This document shows positions 7,922 to 17,329 of a DNA stretch of 64,000 nucleotides, piece by piece. Numbering within the stretch: position 1 is the stretch's first letter; the number at the start of each line of letters is the position of its first letter. The notes beneath the pieces are model-generated. The model was not told where the DNA came from. It saw only the letters and a program-made list of their open reading frames with translations, and made no database searches. Both the position numbers and the translations under genes were made by a program. Origin of the DNA: Paraburkholderia fungorum (lineage in GTDB: Bacteria > Pseudomonadota > Gammaproteobacteria > Burkholderiales > Burkholderiaceae); NCBI RefSeq assembly GCF_003610895.1, contig NZ_MCAS01000013.1, positions 1 through 64,000 of the forward strand, read 5' to 3'.

Positions 7922-9886
7922 TCAGTCTCTCATGAGCCGCCAGAGGGTCGTGCGGCCGATTCCCAACGCCCGGCTTGCTGCGGCGCGATTGCCGCCGGCC
8001 TGTTCGAGCGCGCGTATGACGTCTTCGCGGGTGGGTGTGCGGCGGACCGGGGCGTCGCCGGAGATGTGGGTAAGAGGCATTGCATCATGCCCATCCGCGA
8101 CGGTCTGCCGCATCCGCCCGAATTCCGGAAATACCGCCTGCAAGTCCTGCCCGCCCTCGCCGGCCGGATCGCTCAGATAAATCGCGGCGCGCACCAGCAG
8201 ATTTTCCAGTTCCCGCACATTGCCAGGCCACGCATAGTGCTCGAACAAGGGTGTGAGGAAGGTCAGCACGTGCTCGAGCGCGGCATCCGACAGTCCATAT
8301 TGGCGCGCGCTGCGCTTCAACACGTGCCGCGCCAGTTGCGCGACATCGCTGCGTCTTTCGCGCAGCGGCGGCAATTCTATCTGAAGCAGATTCAGGCGAA
8401 AGTACAGATCCGCGCGAAACACGCCCTGCTCGACCAGCGTGTGCAGATCGCGATGCGTCGCCGCAATCACCCGCACGTCGACGGGGGTTGCACGCCCGGC
8501 GCCGAGCTTCATGACTTCACGCTCCTGCAGCACGCGCAGCAGCCGGCTTTGCAGGGCCGCCGGCATCTCGCCAATCTCGTCGAGAAATATCGTGCCGGTA
8601 TGGGCGCTTTCAAAGAGACCCGGCTTGCCGCCCCGGCGCGCGCCGGTGAACGCCCCCTCCTCATGACCGAACAATTCGCTTTCGATCAGCCCCTCGGGCA
8701 ACGCCGCGCAGTTGAAGGCGACGAAGGGGTTGCCGCGCCGCCGGCTGGCATTGTGGATGCCCTGCGCAACCAGTTCCTTGCCGGTGCCGCTTTCGCCGCT
8801 CAGCAGCACGGTGGCGTCGTGAGCCGCGCCCGCGCGGGCGAGCCGCCGCACCCGTTCGAGCGCCGCCGAACTGCCGATCAGATCGTCCAGATGGTGTCGC
8901 GCGACCAGGTGCTTCGGCCGCTGGCTGGTACGCAGCGAACGGTCGATCCGCTGCGCGATCAGCGCGTCCTGCACCGTGATCACCGACCCCGAACGCAAGC
9001 CCTGCTCGACGATCGGCACACAGCTGACGATCAGTGCGCGAGCGCCAATTTGCTCGATACGCTCCTCGACCGGCGCGTCATGTTCGAGCGTTTCGCGCAG
9101 CAAGGGGCCGACGGCGCGCGTCAATTGCGCCGGAATGTCTTGTTCGCGATCGAGGCCGAGCAGATCGAGCATCGCCGGATTGACTGCTTCGAGTTGACCG
9201 GCATCGTCGAAGGCGGCTACACCGTCGCGCAAATGGGCCACGATGGTGTTCAGGCGCACCCGCTTCGATTCCTTCTGGCGGCTCACTCGCGCCAGTTCGA
9301 CCGAGCGCTCGAACGCTTCTTCGACCGCGCCGAGCGAGTATAGAAAAACGCTCTCAAGGCCTGCCTGCTGCGCGAAATCGCAGGCCATGCCGGGGCCGAT
9401 GATCACGCTGCAGCCTTCGGCCGCCAGATTGGCGACCGCGAGCCGCACTTCGTCGATCGAGCGATAGGCGCGCTGCTTCAGGCCGATGTTCAGCCACGCG
9501 CGCAGGTCTGCGAGTTCATGCGAAATGGTTTCGTGCAGGACGAGACCGATCTGCGCGCCGGGCCAGTTCGTCGTGGCGCGGGTGATCGCGCTCAGCACGT
9601 CGAAGCCGTTCACCTTGACCATCACCACCGGGACGCTCAGGTTGTCGCGCAGGTAAGCGCCGTTCGATCCGGCGGCCAGCACGACATCGACCGAACCGGC
9701 GTCCACATAAGTCTGCAGGGCCGTGACCGCAGCGCCGTAGCCTTCGCGGACCGAAAAGAACCTGGCGCGATCGGCATAGCGCGGCGCAACCGTCTCGCAA
9801 ACCGACTGCAACCGGCTGATACTGACCAGAGCCACGCCCGGCAAGCCGGAATGCGGACTGGCAAAGGACGACGTGAAAGTGGACAC
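7922..9886 (-). CDS. PrpR-like sigma-54-dependent activator
   Basis: About 654 aa from the GTG at 9886. Order of domains: PrpR-type N-terminal sensor (residues about 10-180), a PAS-like segment ([25 protein letters not shown]), an AAA+ domain with GESGTGKE and an intact GAFTGA loop needed to contact sigma-54, and a C-terminal Fis-type helix-turn-helix ([20 protein letters not shown]). GTG 9886 is chosen because GGAG stands before it, it matches the usual PrpR N-terminus, and it leaves a 24-bp palindrome outside the gene; ATG codons at 9931 and 9946 are alternatives. It is divergent from a PrpB-like lyase gene that has a sigma-54-type promoter. PrpR proteins sense 2-methylcitrate, but methylcitrate-cycle neighbours are missing here, so the inducer may differ. 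Confidence 0.88.
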   Translation of the reverse strand: MSTFTSSFASPHSGLPGVALVSISRLQSVCETVAPRYADRARFFSVREGYGAAVTALQTYVDAGSVDVVLAAGSNGAYLRDNLSVPVVMVKVNGFDVLSAITRATTNWPGAQIGLVLHETISHELADLRAWLNIGLKQRAYRSIDEVRLAVANLAAEGCSVIIGPGMACDFAQQAGLESVFLYSLGAVEEAFERSVELARVSRQKESKRVRLNTIVAHLRDGVAAFDDAGQLEAVNPAMLDLLGLDREQDIPAQLTRAVGPLLRETLEHDAPVEERIEQIGARALIVSCVPIVEQGLRSGSVITVQDALIAQRIDRSLRTSQRPKHLVARHHLDDLIGSSAALERVRRLARAGAAHDATVLLSGESGTGKELVAQGIHNASRRRGNPFVAFNCAALPEGLIESELFGHEEGAFTGARRGGKPGLFESAHTGTIFLDEIGEMPAALQSRLLRVLQEREVMKLGAGRATPVDVRVIAATHRDLHTLVEQGVFRADLYFRLNLLQIELPPLRERRSDVAQLARHVLKRSARQYGLSDAALEHVLTFLTPLFEHYAWPGNVRELENLLVRAAIYLSDPAGEGGQDLQAVFPEFGRMRQTVADGHDAMPLTHISGDAPVRRTPTREDVIRALEQAGGNRAAASRALGIGRTTLWRLMRD

Positions 9887-9912
9887 TGCGACGCTCCGTC
9901 TGTAGCTGAAAC

Positions 9913-9936
9913 GTTCCACGAAACGTTTCATGGAAC
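9913..9936. promoter_or_regulatory. 24-bp palindrome, probable PrpR-like operator
   Basis: GTTCCACGAAAC (9913-9924) and GTTTCATGGAAC (9925-9936) are inverted repeats matching at 11 of 12 positions, with an extra GAAAC at 9908-9912. It is 26 bp upstream of the GTG start of the regulator and about 90 bp upstream of the divergent sigma-54-type promoter, the place expected of an upstream activator site (inference). Confidence 0.6.
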
Positions 9937-10023
9937 ACATCCACATTCTGCCATGAACCGCGGCGCCACCGCCGCTTCACCTAAGCTACTGATTGCCCGG
10001 GATAAATTCTCAAATCCGGCCAA

Positions 10024-10039
10024 TGGCATGGTTCCTGCA
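10024..10039 (+). promoter_or_regulatory. sigma-54 (-24/-12) promoter of the PrpB-like gene
   Basis: TGGCATGGTTCCTGCA matches TGGCAC-N5-TTGCA with the invariant GG and GC exactly 10 bp apart and one change in the -12 box. It is 51 bp upstream of the ATG at 10091, and the divergent gene encodes a sigma-54 activator. Confidence 0.7.
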
Positions 10040-10090
10040 CATTCAGCCCGATGTTCTATCACTTCCTTCCCTATCTGGAGACACACAGCC

Positions 10091-10972
10091 ATGAGCACTT
10101 CCGCCACCCGCCGCGCCGCCTTCCGCGCCAAAGTCAACCAACGCCAGGGTCTGCTCGTGCCGGGCGCCTTCAACGCGATGAGCGCACGCGTGATCGAGGA
10201 CGCCGGCTTCGAAGCGATCTACATCACGGGCGCGGGCGTCACCAACATGTCGCTCGGCCTGCCCGACCTCGGCTTCATTGGTCTCGCCGAAGTCGCCGAG
10301 CATTGCGCGCGGATTCGCGACGCCGTTGCGCTGCCATTGATCGTCGACGCCGACACCGGCTTCGGCAACGCGCTGAACGTGCGCCAGACCGTACGCGTGC
10401 TCGAGCGCAGCGGCGCCGACGTGATCCAGTTCGAAGACCAGATCATGCCGAAGAAGTGCGGCCACTTCGCCGGCAAGGAAGTGGTCAGCACGAGCGAAAT
10501 GGTCGGCAAGATCCGCGCGGCCGTCGATGCCCGCGAAGACGGCAACCTGCAGATCATGGCGCGCACCGATGCGGCCGCGGTCCACGGCATTGAAGATGCG
10601 ATCGAACGCGGCCATCGCTTCATCGAAGCCGGCGCGGACATTCTGTTTATCGAAGCGACCGAATCGCTCGCCGACATCGAACGTCTGCCGGGACTGTTCG
10701 ACAAGCCGCAACTGATCAACATCGTGATCGGCGGCAAGACGCCGGTGCAATCGCGTGAAGCGCTCGCCAAGCTCGGCTACGGCATCGTGCTGTACGCGAA
10801 CGCGGCGCTGCAAGGCGCGGTGCTCGGCATGCAGCGCGCGCTCGGCACATTGAAGAGCAACGGCCGCCTCGATGAAGACGCTACGCTCGTCGCGCCGTTC
10901 AGCGAACGCCAGCGTCTGGTGAACAAGCCGCTGTACGACAAGCTCGACCGGGAGTACGCGGCGAAGGATTGA
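10091..10972 (+). CDS. PrpB-like carbon-carbon lyase (isocitrate lyase/PEP mutase superfamily)
   Basis: 293 aa, the size of PrpB. The active-site motif KKCGH is at 121-125 with catalytic C123, and the Mg-binding D86/D88 region (VDADTGFGN) is intact. Members split C-C bonds of 2-methylisocitrate, 2,3-dimethylmalate or related acids. The sequence after the motif (KKCGHFAGK) resembles 2,3-dimethylmalate lyase/phosphonomutase relatives more than E. coli PrpB (recalled, not aligned). prpC, acnD and prpF are absent; an MHS symporter follows instead. GGAG precedes the ATG. Methylisocitrate lyase remains possible. Confidence 0.8.
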   Translation: MSTSATRRAAFRAKVNQRQGLLVPGAFNAMSARVIEDAGFEAIYITGAGVTNMSLGLPDLGFIGLAEVAEHCARIRDAVALPLIVDADTGFGNALNVRQTVRVLERSGADVIQFEDQIMPKKCGHFAGKEVVSTSEMVGKIRAAVDAREDGNLQIMARTDAAAVHGIEDAIERGHRFIEAGADILFIEATESLADIERLPGLFDKPQLINIVIGGKTPVQSREALAKLGYGIVLYANAALQGAVLGMQRALGTLKSNGRLDEDATLVAPFSERQRLVNKPLYDKLDREYAAKD

Positions 10973-11036
10973 GCGGCATAGACAGCGCGCAGGTCCATTA
11001 CAACCAGAAACCAGAAGCCGGAAACCAGGAGACCCG

Positions 11037-12359
11037 ATGTCCATTGCCCCCGATACGAGCCGCGAGTACGACGTCGTCACCGTCAACGCCGCGGCGCCGC
11101 CGCGGATTCGCTCGATTGTCGGGGGTCTTGCCGGCAATCTGATCGAGTGGTACGACTTTCTCGCGTACAGCATTTTCTCGATCTACTTTGCCAACTCGTT
11201 TTTCCCCAGCGACAAACCGACTGTGCAACTGATGAACACCGCAGCGATCGCGGCGGTCGGTTATGTCGCGCGTCCGTTGGGCAGTTGGCTGATCGGGCTA
11301 TACGCCGACAAGCACGGCCGTAAATCCGCGCTGACCGGTTCGGTTCTCGCGATGTGCGTCGGCTCCCTGATGATCGCGCTCACCCCCGGCTACGCGACCA
11401 TCGGCGTATTCGCGCCGATCGTGCTGATTCTTGCGCGTCTGCTGCAAGGCCTGAGCATGGGCGGCGAATACGGCACGAGTGCGACTTACCTGAGCGAAAT
11501 CGCACCAGAAAATCGCCGGGGCTTTTATCTCGGGTTTCTTCAGGTCAGCGTCGTGGCCGGGCAGTTGTGCGCGCTGGCCGTGATGCTGGTGATGCAGCGC
11601 TGGCTGCTGAGCTCGCAGCAGATCGAGGACTGGGGCTGGCGCATTCCGTTCGTGATCGGCGGCGCGCTCGCGCTCTTCGCGTTGTACATGCGCCGCAATG
11701 TGACTGAAACCGAAGCGTTCGCGCAGAGCAGGCGGCAGCACGGACCGTCGGTCGCGCGGGAGATGTGGCAGCATCGGCGCCAGATCGTGCAGGCGATTGG
11801 CATCACGGTGGGCGGCACCGTCGCGTTCTATACGTACACGGTGTATATGCAGAAGTTTCTGGTCAACTCGGTCGGGCTCAGCAAGGAAAGCTCGACGTTC
11901 ATATCCGCGGCGGCACTGCTGCTCTATATGCCCTTGCAACCGCTCTTCGGCTTCGCCTCGGATGTGTTCGGCCGGCGACCGGTGCTGATCTGCTTCGGCC
12001 TGTGCTGCACCCTGTTTTCGGTGCCGCTCTTCACCGTGCTGAGCCATACCAAAGACCCGTTCGTCGCGTTTGTGCTGTCGTTCGCCGGGCTTGTCATGCT
12101 GAGCGGCTTTACGTCGGTCCACATGCTGGCGAAGACCGAACTGTTTCCGGCACGCATCCGCGCGCTCGCCGTCGGCTTGCCTTATGCGCTGACCACTGCA
12201 ATCCTCGGCGGTACGACCGAGTTTGTTGCGTTACGATTCAAGGCTAGCGGGCACGAGTCATATTTTTACTGGTACGTCACCGTATGGGCCGCGATCTCAT
12301 TGCTTGTCTATATACGGATGCCGGAAACACGTTTTCGAAAGGGTGTTGCCAAAACATGA
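11037..12359 (+). CDS. MFS transporter, metabolite:H+ symporter (MHS) family
   Basis: 440 aa, twelve predicted helices. The MHS signature GNLIEWYDFLAYS lies before helix 1, and the loop 2-3 motif GLYADKHGRKSAL (MFS motif A) and RLLQGLSMGGEYGTSATYLSE are typical of the KgtP/ShiA/ProP family, which take up organic acids with protons. It starts 64 bp after the PrpB-like gene on the same strand, so it probably imports that enzyme's substrate or a precursor (inference). The ATG at 11037 follows AGGAG. Confidence 0.88.
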   Translation: MSIAPDTSREYDVVTVNAAAPPRIRSIVGGLAGNLIEWYDFLAYSIFSIYFANSFFPSDKPTVQLMNTAAIAAVGYVARPLGSWLIGLYADKHGRKSALTGSVLAMCVGSLMIALTPGYATIGVFAPIVLILARLLQGLSMGGEYGTSATYLSEIAPENRRGFYLGFLQVSVVAGQLCALAVMLVMQRWLLSSQQIEDWGWRIPFVIGGALALFALYMRRNVTETEAFAQSRRQHGPSVAREMWQHRRQIVQAIGITVGGTVAFYTYTVYMQKFLVNSVGLSKESSTFISAAALLLYMPLQPLFGFASDVFGRRPVLICFGLCCTLFSVPLFTVLSHTKDPFVAFVLSFAGLVMLSGFTSVHMLAKTELFPARIRALAVGLPYALTTAILGGTTEFVALRFKASGHESYFYWYVTVWAAISLLVYIRMPETRFRKGVAKT

Positions 12360-12435
12360 AGTTGAAACTCTCCCGGCGTACGCACCGGCACGGCGGCGTC
12401 AGCGAACCCGAGCGCGGTGCAATGAGGAAGACGCC

Positions 12436-13875
12436 ATGAGTGCCGGCGGCGCACGCAATTCGCACATCGGCTGGCTGCCGTATATCGTGGCCGCCACCTT
12501 CTTCATGGAGTATCTCGACACCACGGTGATCGCGACGGCGCTGCCGCAGATGGCGCACTCGTTCGGCGTCGGGCCGAACAGCCTGAGCCTGGGTATGACG
12601 GCCTATATGCTGGCGCTGGCGATTTTCATCCCGGTGAGCGGCTGGGTCGCCGACCGCTGCGGCTCGCGCACGGTGTTTTTCAGCGCGATCGGCGTGTTCA
12701 CGGTGGCTTCGGTGTTGTGCGGCTTGTCGCAGAACGTGGCCGAATTCACGGCCGCGCGGCTGTTGCAAGGCATGGGCGGCGCGATGATGGTGCCGGTCGG
12801 GCGCTTGATCGTGGTCCGCAGCACGGAGAAGAGCCGCATGATGCAGGCGATCTCGACCATCACCTGGCCGGCGATTGCCGCGCCGGTGATCGGGCCGCCG
12901 GTGGGCGGCTTCATCACCACTTACGCGTCGTGGCGCTGGATCTTTCTGCTGAACGTGCCCTTCGGTCTGGCCGCGATGGCCGTTGCACTCGCGCTGGTGC
13001 CGAACCTGCGCGGCACCGAACGCAAACCGCTTGACTGGGTGGGCCTCCTGCTGAGCGCCACGACGCTGACGGCGATTCTGTACGGCGCTGAGCTGGCGAG
13101 CCAGCCCGGCGAGAATCCCTGGGTGGCCGGCGCGGTCATCCTCGGCGGCTTGCTGACGGGTGTGGTGGCGTTCCAGCATGCGAAGCGCCACCCGCATCCG
13201 CTGATTGACGTCTCCACGCTGAAAATCCCGACTTTTTCCGTGACCGTGGTGACGGGCTCGTTCACCCGTATTGGTATTGGCGCGGTGCCGTACCTGATGC
13301 CGCTGCTGTTTCAGGTCGGTTTCGGGTTGTCGGCATTCAAATCGGGACTATTGCTGCTCGCGAGCGCGCTCGGCAACCTTGGCATGAAGGCACTGACCAC
13401 GCGCATCCTGCAACGCTATGGTTTCCGGATGGTGTCGATTATCGACGTGACGCTGGCCGGTATTTTCATCATTGCCTGCGGATTGCTGACGCCGAACGTG
13501 CCGCTCGCGCTGGTTTTGTTCGTCGTGTTCGTTTACGGCGTGGCGCGCTCGATGCAGTTCTCGACGCTTGCCACCCTCGCCTACGCCGACGTCTCACAGC
13601 CGCAGATGAGCGCGGCCAGCACGCTGTGGAGCGCCGCCGCCCAGATGACGATCGGTCTGGGCATAGCCTTCGGCGCCGTCTCGTTGCGCGCGGCAGCGGT
13701 CTTTAACGGCGAGACGACCGGCCGGGCATTCAGCCTGGACGATTTCCGTCTGGCGTTTCTGTTTGCCGGCGTGCTGACGCTGGTGTCCGTAGTCGGTTAC
13801 CTGGGTCTTGCGCACGACGCCGGGCAGAGTATCGGCGGCGGTTCACGCGGCGTCGAAGATCCGGCGAAAACCTGA
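12436..13875 (+). CDS. EmrB/QacA-type (DHA2) MFS drug exporter
   Basis: 479 aa, 14-helix DHA2 family. Helix 1 has FMEYLDTTVIATALPQMA (motif D1-like), loop 2-3 has VADRCGSRTVF (motif A), and RLLQGMGGAMMVPVGR follows. The start at 12436 is chosen from GAGGAAG upstream; an earlier in-frame start would overlap the previous gene by over 130 bp. No EmrA-like membrane-fusion partner is nearby, so it probably works as a single-component exporter. Substrate unknown. It runs in the same direction as the lyase-symporter pair but need not belong to it. Confidence 0.86.
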   Translation: MSAGGARNSHIGWLPYIVAATFFMEYLDTTVIATALPQMAHSFGVGPNSLSLGMTAYMLALAIFIPVSGWVADRCGSRTVFFSAIGVFTVASVLCGLSQNVAEFTAARLLQGMGGAMMVPVGRLIVVRSTEKSRMMQAISTITWPAIAAPVIGPPVGGFITTYASWRWIFLLNVPFGLAAMAVALALVPNLRGTERKPLDWVGLLLSATTLTAILYGAELASQPGENPWVAGAVILGGLLTGVVAFQHAKRHPHPLIDVSTLKIPTFSVTVVTGSFTRIGIGAVPYLMPLLFQVGFGLSAFKSGLLLLASALGNLGMKALTTRILQRYGFRMVSIIDVTLAGIFIIACGLLTPNVPLALVLFVVFVYGVARSMQFSTLATLAYADVSQPQMSAASTLWSAAAQMTIGLGIAFGAVSLRAAAVFNGETTGRAFSLDDFRLAFLFAGVLTLVSVVGYLGLAHDAGQSIGGGSRGVEDPAKT

Positions 13876-13944
13876 ACGCTACAGGGTATGCGGCGCCGCT
13901 GCAGCCCCCCTTGATTGACTAACCAGAACGGGCGGAGAGACGCG

Positions 13945-14379
13945 GTGCAAGCAAACGAGCTGACGATTTCGAGCAACAAGGCCGATCTCGACATCGAGAT
14001 GGTCTACGCGTTCCTTTCCCAGCAGACAGCATGGGCGAAGGGCATGCCACGCGAGACGTTCGACCGGGCGGTCGCGGGCTCGCTATGTTTCGGCGCGTAT
14101 ATCGAAGGCAAGCAGATCGCGTTTGCCCGGCTGATCACGGATCAGGCGACCTTCGCCTACCTGTGCGATGTTTTCGTGCTGCCGGCGCACCGCGGCAAGG
14201 GCTATGCGTCGGCCTTGATGAAGCACATCTTTGCCAGCCCGCCACTGACCGGTTTGCGCCGGATCGTGCTGGTCACGACAGACGCTCACCACGTCTACCA
14301 GCCGCACGGCTTCAAGGGGCTGGCGACACCGGAGCGCTATATGGAAGTGCACAACCCGGACGTTTACAAAACGGCTTGA
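13945..14379 (+). CDS. GNAT-family N-acetyltransferase
   Basis: 144 aa from the GTG at 13945, preceded by GGAG; an in-frame TTG at 13915 is the alternative. The acetyl-CoA-binding P-loop of GNAT enzymes is VFVLPAHRGKGYASALM (R/Q-x-x-G-x-G/A form: HRGKGYA), followed by the C-terminal VYQPHGF segment. Compact single-domain form similar to YitI/PaiA-like predicted acetyltransferases acting on small amines; substrate unknown. It follows the exporter by 69 bp. Confidence 0.85.
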   Translation: MQANELTISSNKADLDIEMVYAFLSQQTAWAKGMPRETFDRAVAGSLCFGAYIEGKQIAFARLITDQATFAYLCDVFVLPAHRGKGYASALMKHIFASPPLTGLRRIVLVTTDAHHVYQPHGFKGLATPERYMEVHNPDVYKTA

Positions 14380-14519
14380 CTACACAGCGGCTGAGACCAG
14401 CCTGAGTGGCTGCCGATCAGGCTGCCCGTTAGAGCGGCGGATACGGCGCGGAATGGATCAATGGGCAGGGGCGTGACAAATCCGGCCGGTTCAGGGACGC
14501 CTCGCGCGGTGAGAAAAAA

Positions 14520-15389
14520 CTAGGCAAAAACGCCTTCTCTGACCCACTTGGTCATAATCCACTTCTCGCCTTCCAGAACAGGCGCCCCTCCGTGCAGGCT
14601 CAATGGATCGAGTTGGCGCGCCCCGTTCATATAGCGGAAATAGGCAGCGCCACCCCGCCTGGGGGCAACAGACACGCCAGCATCGGGGAAAAAAGTCTCC
14701 CCTCCAGCCGCCACGTCGTTGAGATACAAAACCAGCGTTGCAACCCGCTGCCCGCCGGTCGCCATGTGGACGGCGCTACCGGTCTGCGACGGTGGAAAAT
14801 AATCGAAGTGCGCCCGATATTCGGCGCCAATTCCATACCTCAACACCTGCAATCCTTCGCCGTTCTCAAGCGGCCAGTTCATCAAGCTGGCAAAGCGCTT
14901 TTCGAGCCGATCAAGAAAAGGATCCGCACCGCGGTGATACCACGCGCCTTCGCTCGTGCGGTTGGGGATCACGTCGTTCGAGCCGTTCTCAGGATTGACA
15001 GTGGTGGAACGCTTGAGTAGCGGACGCGACCGCTCGATCATCTCATCGCACTCCTCGTCCGACATCACGTCTGCGAACGCGACTATTTGCGGGCGCTCGC
15101 AGCGCATCAGCACCTTGACGTCGCGATCGTAGGCACGAATCACGTTGCCCGCGGCGACCGGCGCCGGATCGTAGCGGTATTCGCCCGCGGCCGCCTCGAT
15201 GCCGCATGGCGCGGCCGTACGGACTGCGAGGGGCGCCCCGGCGGCGTCGAACGAAGCATTCACCGTGGTTTGCGCGAGTTCCGGCTCGAAGCCGACACCG
15301 ACCATGGCCTCCACCAACGCCGCGGGGCTAAAGCCGCGCTCGACATGACTGTTCAACCAGGTTTTCACGGCATCATTTACGACAGGCAT
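14520..15389 (-). CDS. 2OG-Fe(II) oxygenase, prolyl 4-hydroxylase-like (copy A)
   Basis: 289 aa. The C-terminal half is a prolyl-4-hydroxylase alpha-subunit type double-stranded beta-helix with iron ligands H194, D196 and H266 and the 2-oxoglutarate-binding K276 (motifs YRAHFDYF, SLHGGAP, GEKWIMTKW). The N-terminal about 75 residues have a UBA-like small helical look and no known function. It is a clear paralogue of the gene at 16451-17329, same strand, with a transporter gene between. Soluble, cytoplasmic; substrate not predictable. Confidence 0.9.
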   Translation of the reverse strand: MPVVNDAVKTWLNSHVERGFSPAALVEAMVGVGFEPELAQTTVNASFDAAGAPLAVRTAAPCGIEAAAGEYRYDPAPVAAGNVIRAYDRDVKVLMRCERPQIVAFADVMSDEECDEMIERSRPLLKRSTTVNPENGSNDVIPNRTSEGAWYHRGADPFLDRLEKRFASLMNWPLENGEGLQVLRYGIGAEYRAHFDYFPPSQTGSAVHMATGGQRVATLVLYLNDVAAGGETFFPDAGVSVAPRRGGAAYFRYMNGARQLDPLSLHGGAPVLEGEKWIMTKWVREGVFA

Positions 15390-15745
15390 ACATCTCGTCC
15401 CACATCCAGAGTTGGCTCGCTCAGCACACGCGGACCGGGCGCGCGTCCAGCCGGGCGATGCTGACTAAAGCGAAGGATGATAAGTGGCCGTCCCATCGTA
15501 TTTCAGGCGACGGTTCGGAAATGGGACCAGGATAAAACGCACGCAGCGTCGGATTTGATGCGTCACAGGCCGCGAATTTTCGTGCTCGCCGCCCCCTGAG
15601 CGGACGAGGTGTATCCGATCGCCTGGCACGCTTCCGGCACTGTCATCTGGACGCCACGTTCGACAGGTAATTTCCTGCGACAACATAAAACGTCCCGAGC
15701 CAATGCCACAGTCTTCCGCCATGCGAGACAGCGACTGTCACAGCC
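15390..15745. other. intergenic region, divergent promoter area
   Basis: 356 bp between the divergent oxygenase A and CDF genes. No convincing coding frame. The only structure noticed is a short inverted repeat, GACAG-CGA-CTGTC, at 15728-15740 directly before the CDF start. Confidence 0.4.
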
Positions 15746-16411
15746 GTGCCACAGAAGGCGGCCGCCTTGCTTAAAGCCGCCTCCGTCAGCGCGCTGCTCA
15801 ACGCCTTTCTCATGGCGATGCAGATTGCCATCGGCCTGACCGTGCATTCGGACGGCCTGTTCGCCGACGGCATCCACACCTTGAGCGACCTCGTCGCCGA
15901 CGGCGTCGTGCTCATGGTGCTGGTTCTCAGCGCGAAAAACCCGAACGCAACGCAAAACGACCGGGACGGCAACACCTCGCAAGCCGTGGCCTCACTCTTC
16001 ATTGCCGCCCTGCTGATCGTCACGGCAACCGAAATGCTCTGGCATAGCGTCGGGCAGACCGCCACACTGAGCCCAAGCACGGCGATGCAAGTCTGCGCGC
16101 TCGCCATCAGCGGATTCGTCACGATCGCCAAGGAAACGCTATTCCGCTACCTGCGCGCCGAAAGCCGGCGCACCGGCTCGGCAATTCTGCTGGCCAGTGC
16201 ATGGCATGCGCGGATGGACGCGGTGTCGGCGCTGGTCGCGACCCTCGGTGTGGCCGGCAGCATGGCGGGTATGCCGATGCTCGACCACGTGGCCGGCGCG
16301 GCGATCGGCCTGATGATCATGCGCATGGGTTGCATAAGCGCGCGCAGCGCCTTGACGCAACTGTCAGCCGGCGCGGCCGGACGAGCCGCCGCACGTCACG
16401 CGGCTGAGTAG
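15746..16411 (+). CDS. cation diffusion facilitator-type transporter, short form
   Basis: 221 aa with six predicted helices. The metal-site motifs of CDF transporters are present: DGIHTLSD (H44, D48) in helix 2 and WHARMD (H154, D158) in helix 5, giving the HxxxD/HxxxD type seen in Zn/Cd or Mn/Fe exporters. The cytoplasmic C-terminal dimerisation domain of the family (usual length about 290-300 aa) is missing; the protein ends about 20 residues after helix 6. The GTG start at 15746 has only a weak ribosome site, so the exact start is uncertain. It lies between two paralogous Fe(II) oxygenases. Confidence 0.78.
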   Translation: MPQKAAALLKAASVSALLNAFLMAMQIAIGLTVHSDGLFADGIHTLSDLVADGVVLMVLVLSAKNPNATQNDRDGNTSQAVASLFIAALLIVTATEMLWHSVGQTATLSPSTAMQVCALAISGFVTIAKETLFRYLRAESRRTGSAILLASAWHARMDAVSALVATLGVAGSMAGMPMLDHVAGAAIGLMIMRMGCISARSALTQLSAGAAGRAAARHAAE

Positions 16412-16450
16412 CGTGCCCGGAGCGTGCCTGGCTGGAGCACGCGGCGCACC

Positions 16451-17329
16451 TCAGCCGTAGGCCCGCTCGCGCATCCACTTCGTCATGATCCATTTGTCGC
16501 CGCCGAGCACCGGCGCGCCGCCGTGCAAGGTCAGTGGATCGAGTTGGCGCTGGCCGTTCATATAGCGGAAATACACCGCGCCACCTTGTTGCGCCGCGAC
16601 CGACATGCCCGCTTCCGGGAAAATCGTTTCACCGCCGTCGGACACGTCGTTGAGATAGATCACGAGGGTCGCCACGCGCTGGCCGCCCTGGGCGGTATGC
16701 ACCGCGCTGCCGGCCTGGTCGGGCGGAAAATAATCGAAGTGCGGGCGATATTCGCCCGTCGTGCCGTAATGCAGAATCTGCAGCCCTTCGCCGTTCTCAA
16801 CCGGCCAGTTCATCAGACTCGCGATACGCAGATCCAGCCGTTCGATGAACGCGTCTTCGCCGCGCTGGTACCAGATGCCTTCGCTGGTGCGGTTGCGGAT
16901 TACGTCTTCCTTGCCGGTGGCGGGATTGACCGTAGTGGATCGTTTCAACCGATGCCGCGAGCGTTCGATCATCTCGTTGCACTCGTCGGGCGAGAGCACA
17001 TCCGCGAATACGATCACTTGCGGCCGCTCGCAGCGCATCAGCACGCGAACGTCGCGATCGTGGGCACGGATCACATTGCCGCGCGCAACCGGCGGCGTGT
17101 CGTACTGGTAGGTTTGCGGCGCGATTCTTGCCGCCGCAGCCTCGGTTGCGGCAGGCGGCGAGTCTCCGGCTTCCGCCGGGTCCTTGCCGAATGCCTTGTG
17201 CACTTGCGCGCGCGCCGCGTCCGTGGCGAAACCGGCTTGCACCATCGCATCGATCATCGAGTCGATGCTGCAACCGCGCGCTACGTTGCTGCTCAGCCAC
17301 GCTTCCCACGATGCATCCACTACCGGCAT
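16451..17329 (-). CDS. 2OG-Fe(II) oxygenase, prolyl 4-hydroxylase-like (copy B)
   Basis: 292 aa, paralogue of copy A at 14520-15389 along the whole length, with many identical blocks in the catalytic half. Iron ligands H197, D199 and H269, 2-oxoglutarate-binding K279. The N-terminal 75 residues diverge most, with an alanine-rich linker at 55-70. It is convergent with the CDF gene (39-bp gap). Same predicted chemistry as copy A, perhaps on a different substrate. Confidence 0.9.
   Translation of the reverse strand: MPVVDASWEAWLSSNVARGCSIDSMIDAMVQAGFATDAARAQVHKAFGKDPAEAGDSPPAATEAAAARIAPQTYQYDTPPVARGNVIRAHDRDVRVLMRCERPQVIVFADVLSPDECNEMIERSRHRLKRSTTVNPATGKEDVIRNRTSEGIWYQRGEDAFIERLDLRIASLMNWPVENGEGLQILHYGTTGEYRPHFDYFPPDQAGSAVHTAQGGQRVATLVIYLNDVSDGGETIFPEAGMSVAAQQGGAVYFRYMNGQRQLDPLTLHGGAPVLGGDKWIMTKWMRERAYG

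Noticed and set aside
10091..10972. Isocitrate lyase (AceA)
   Set aside because: The KKCGH motif is shared, but 293 aa is far shorter than AceA (about 430 aa) and fits the PrpB-size branch.
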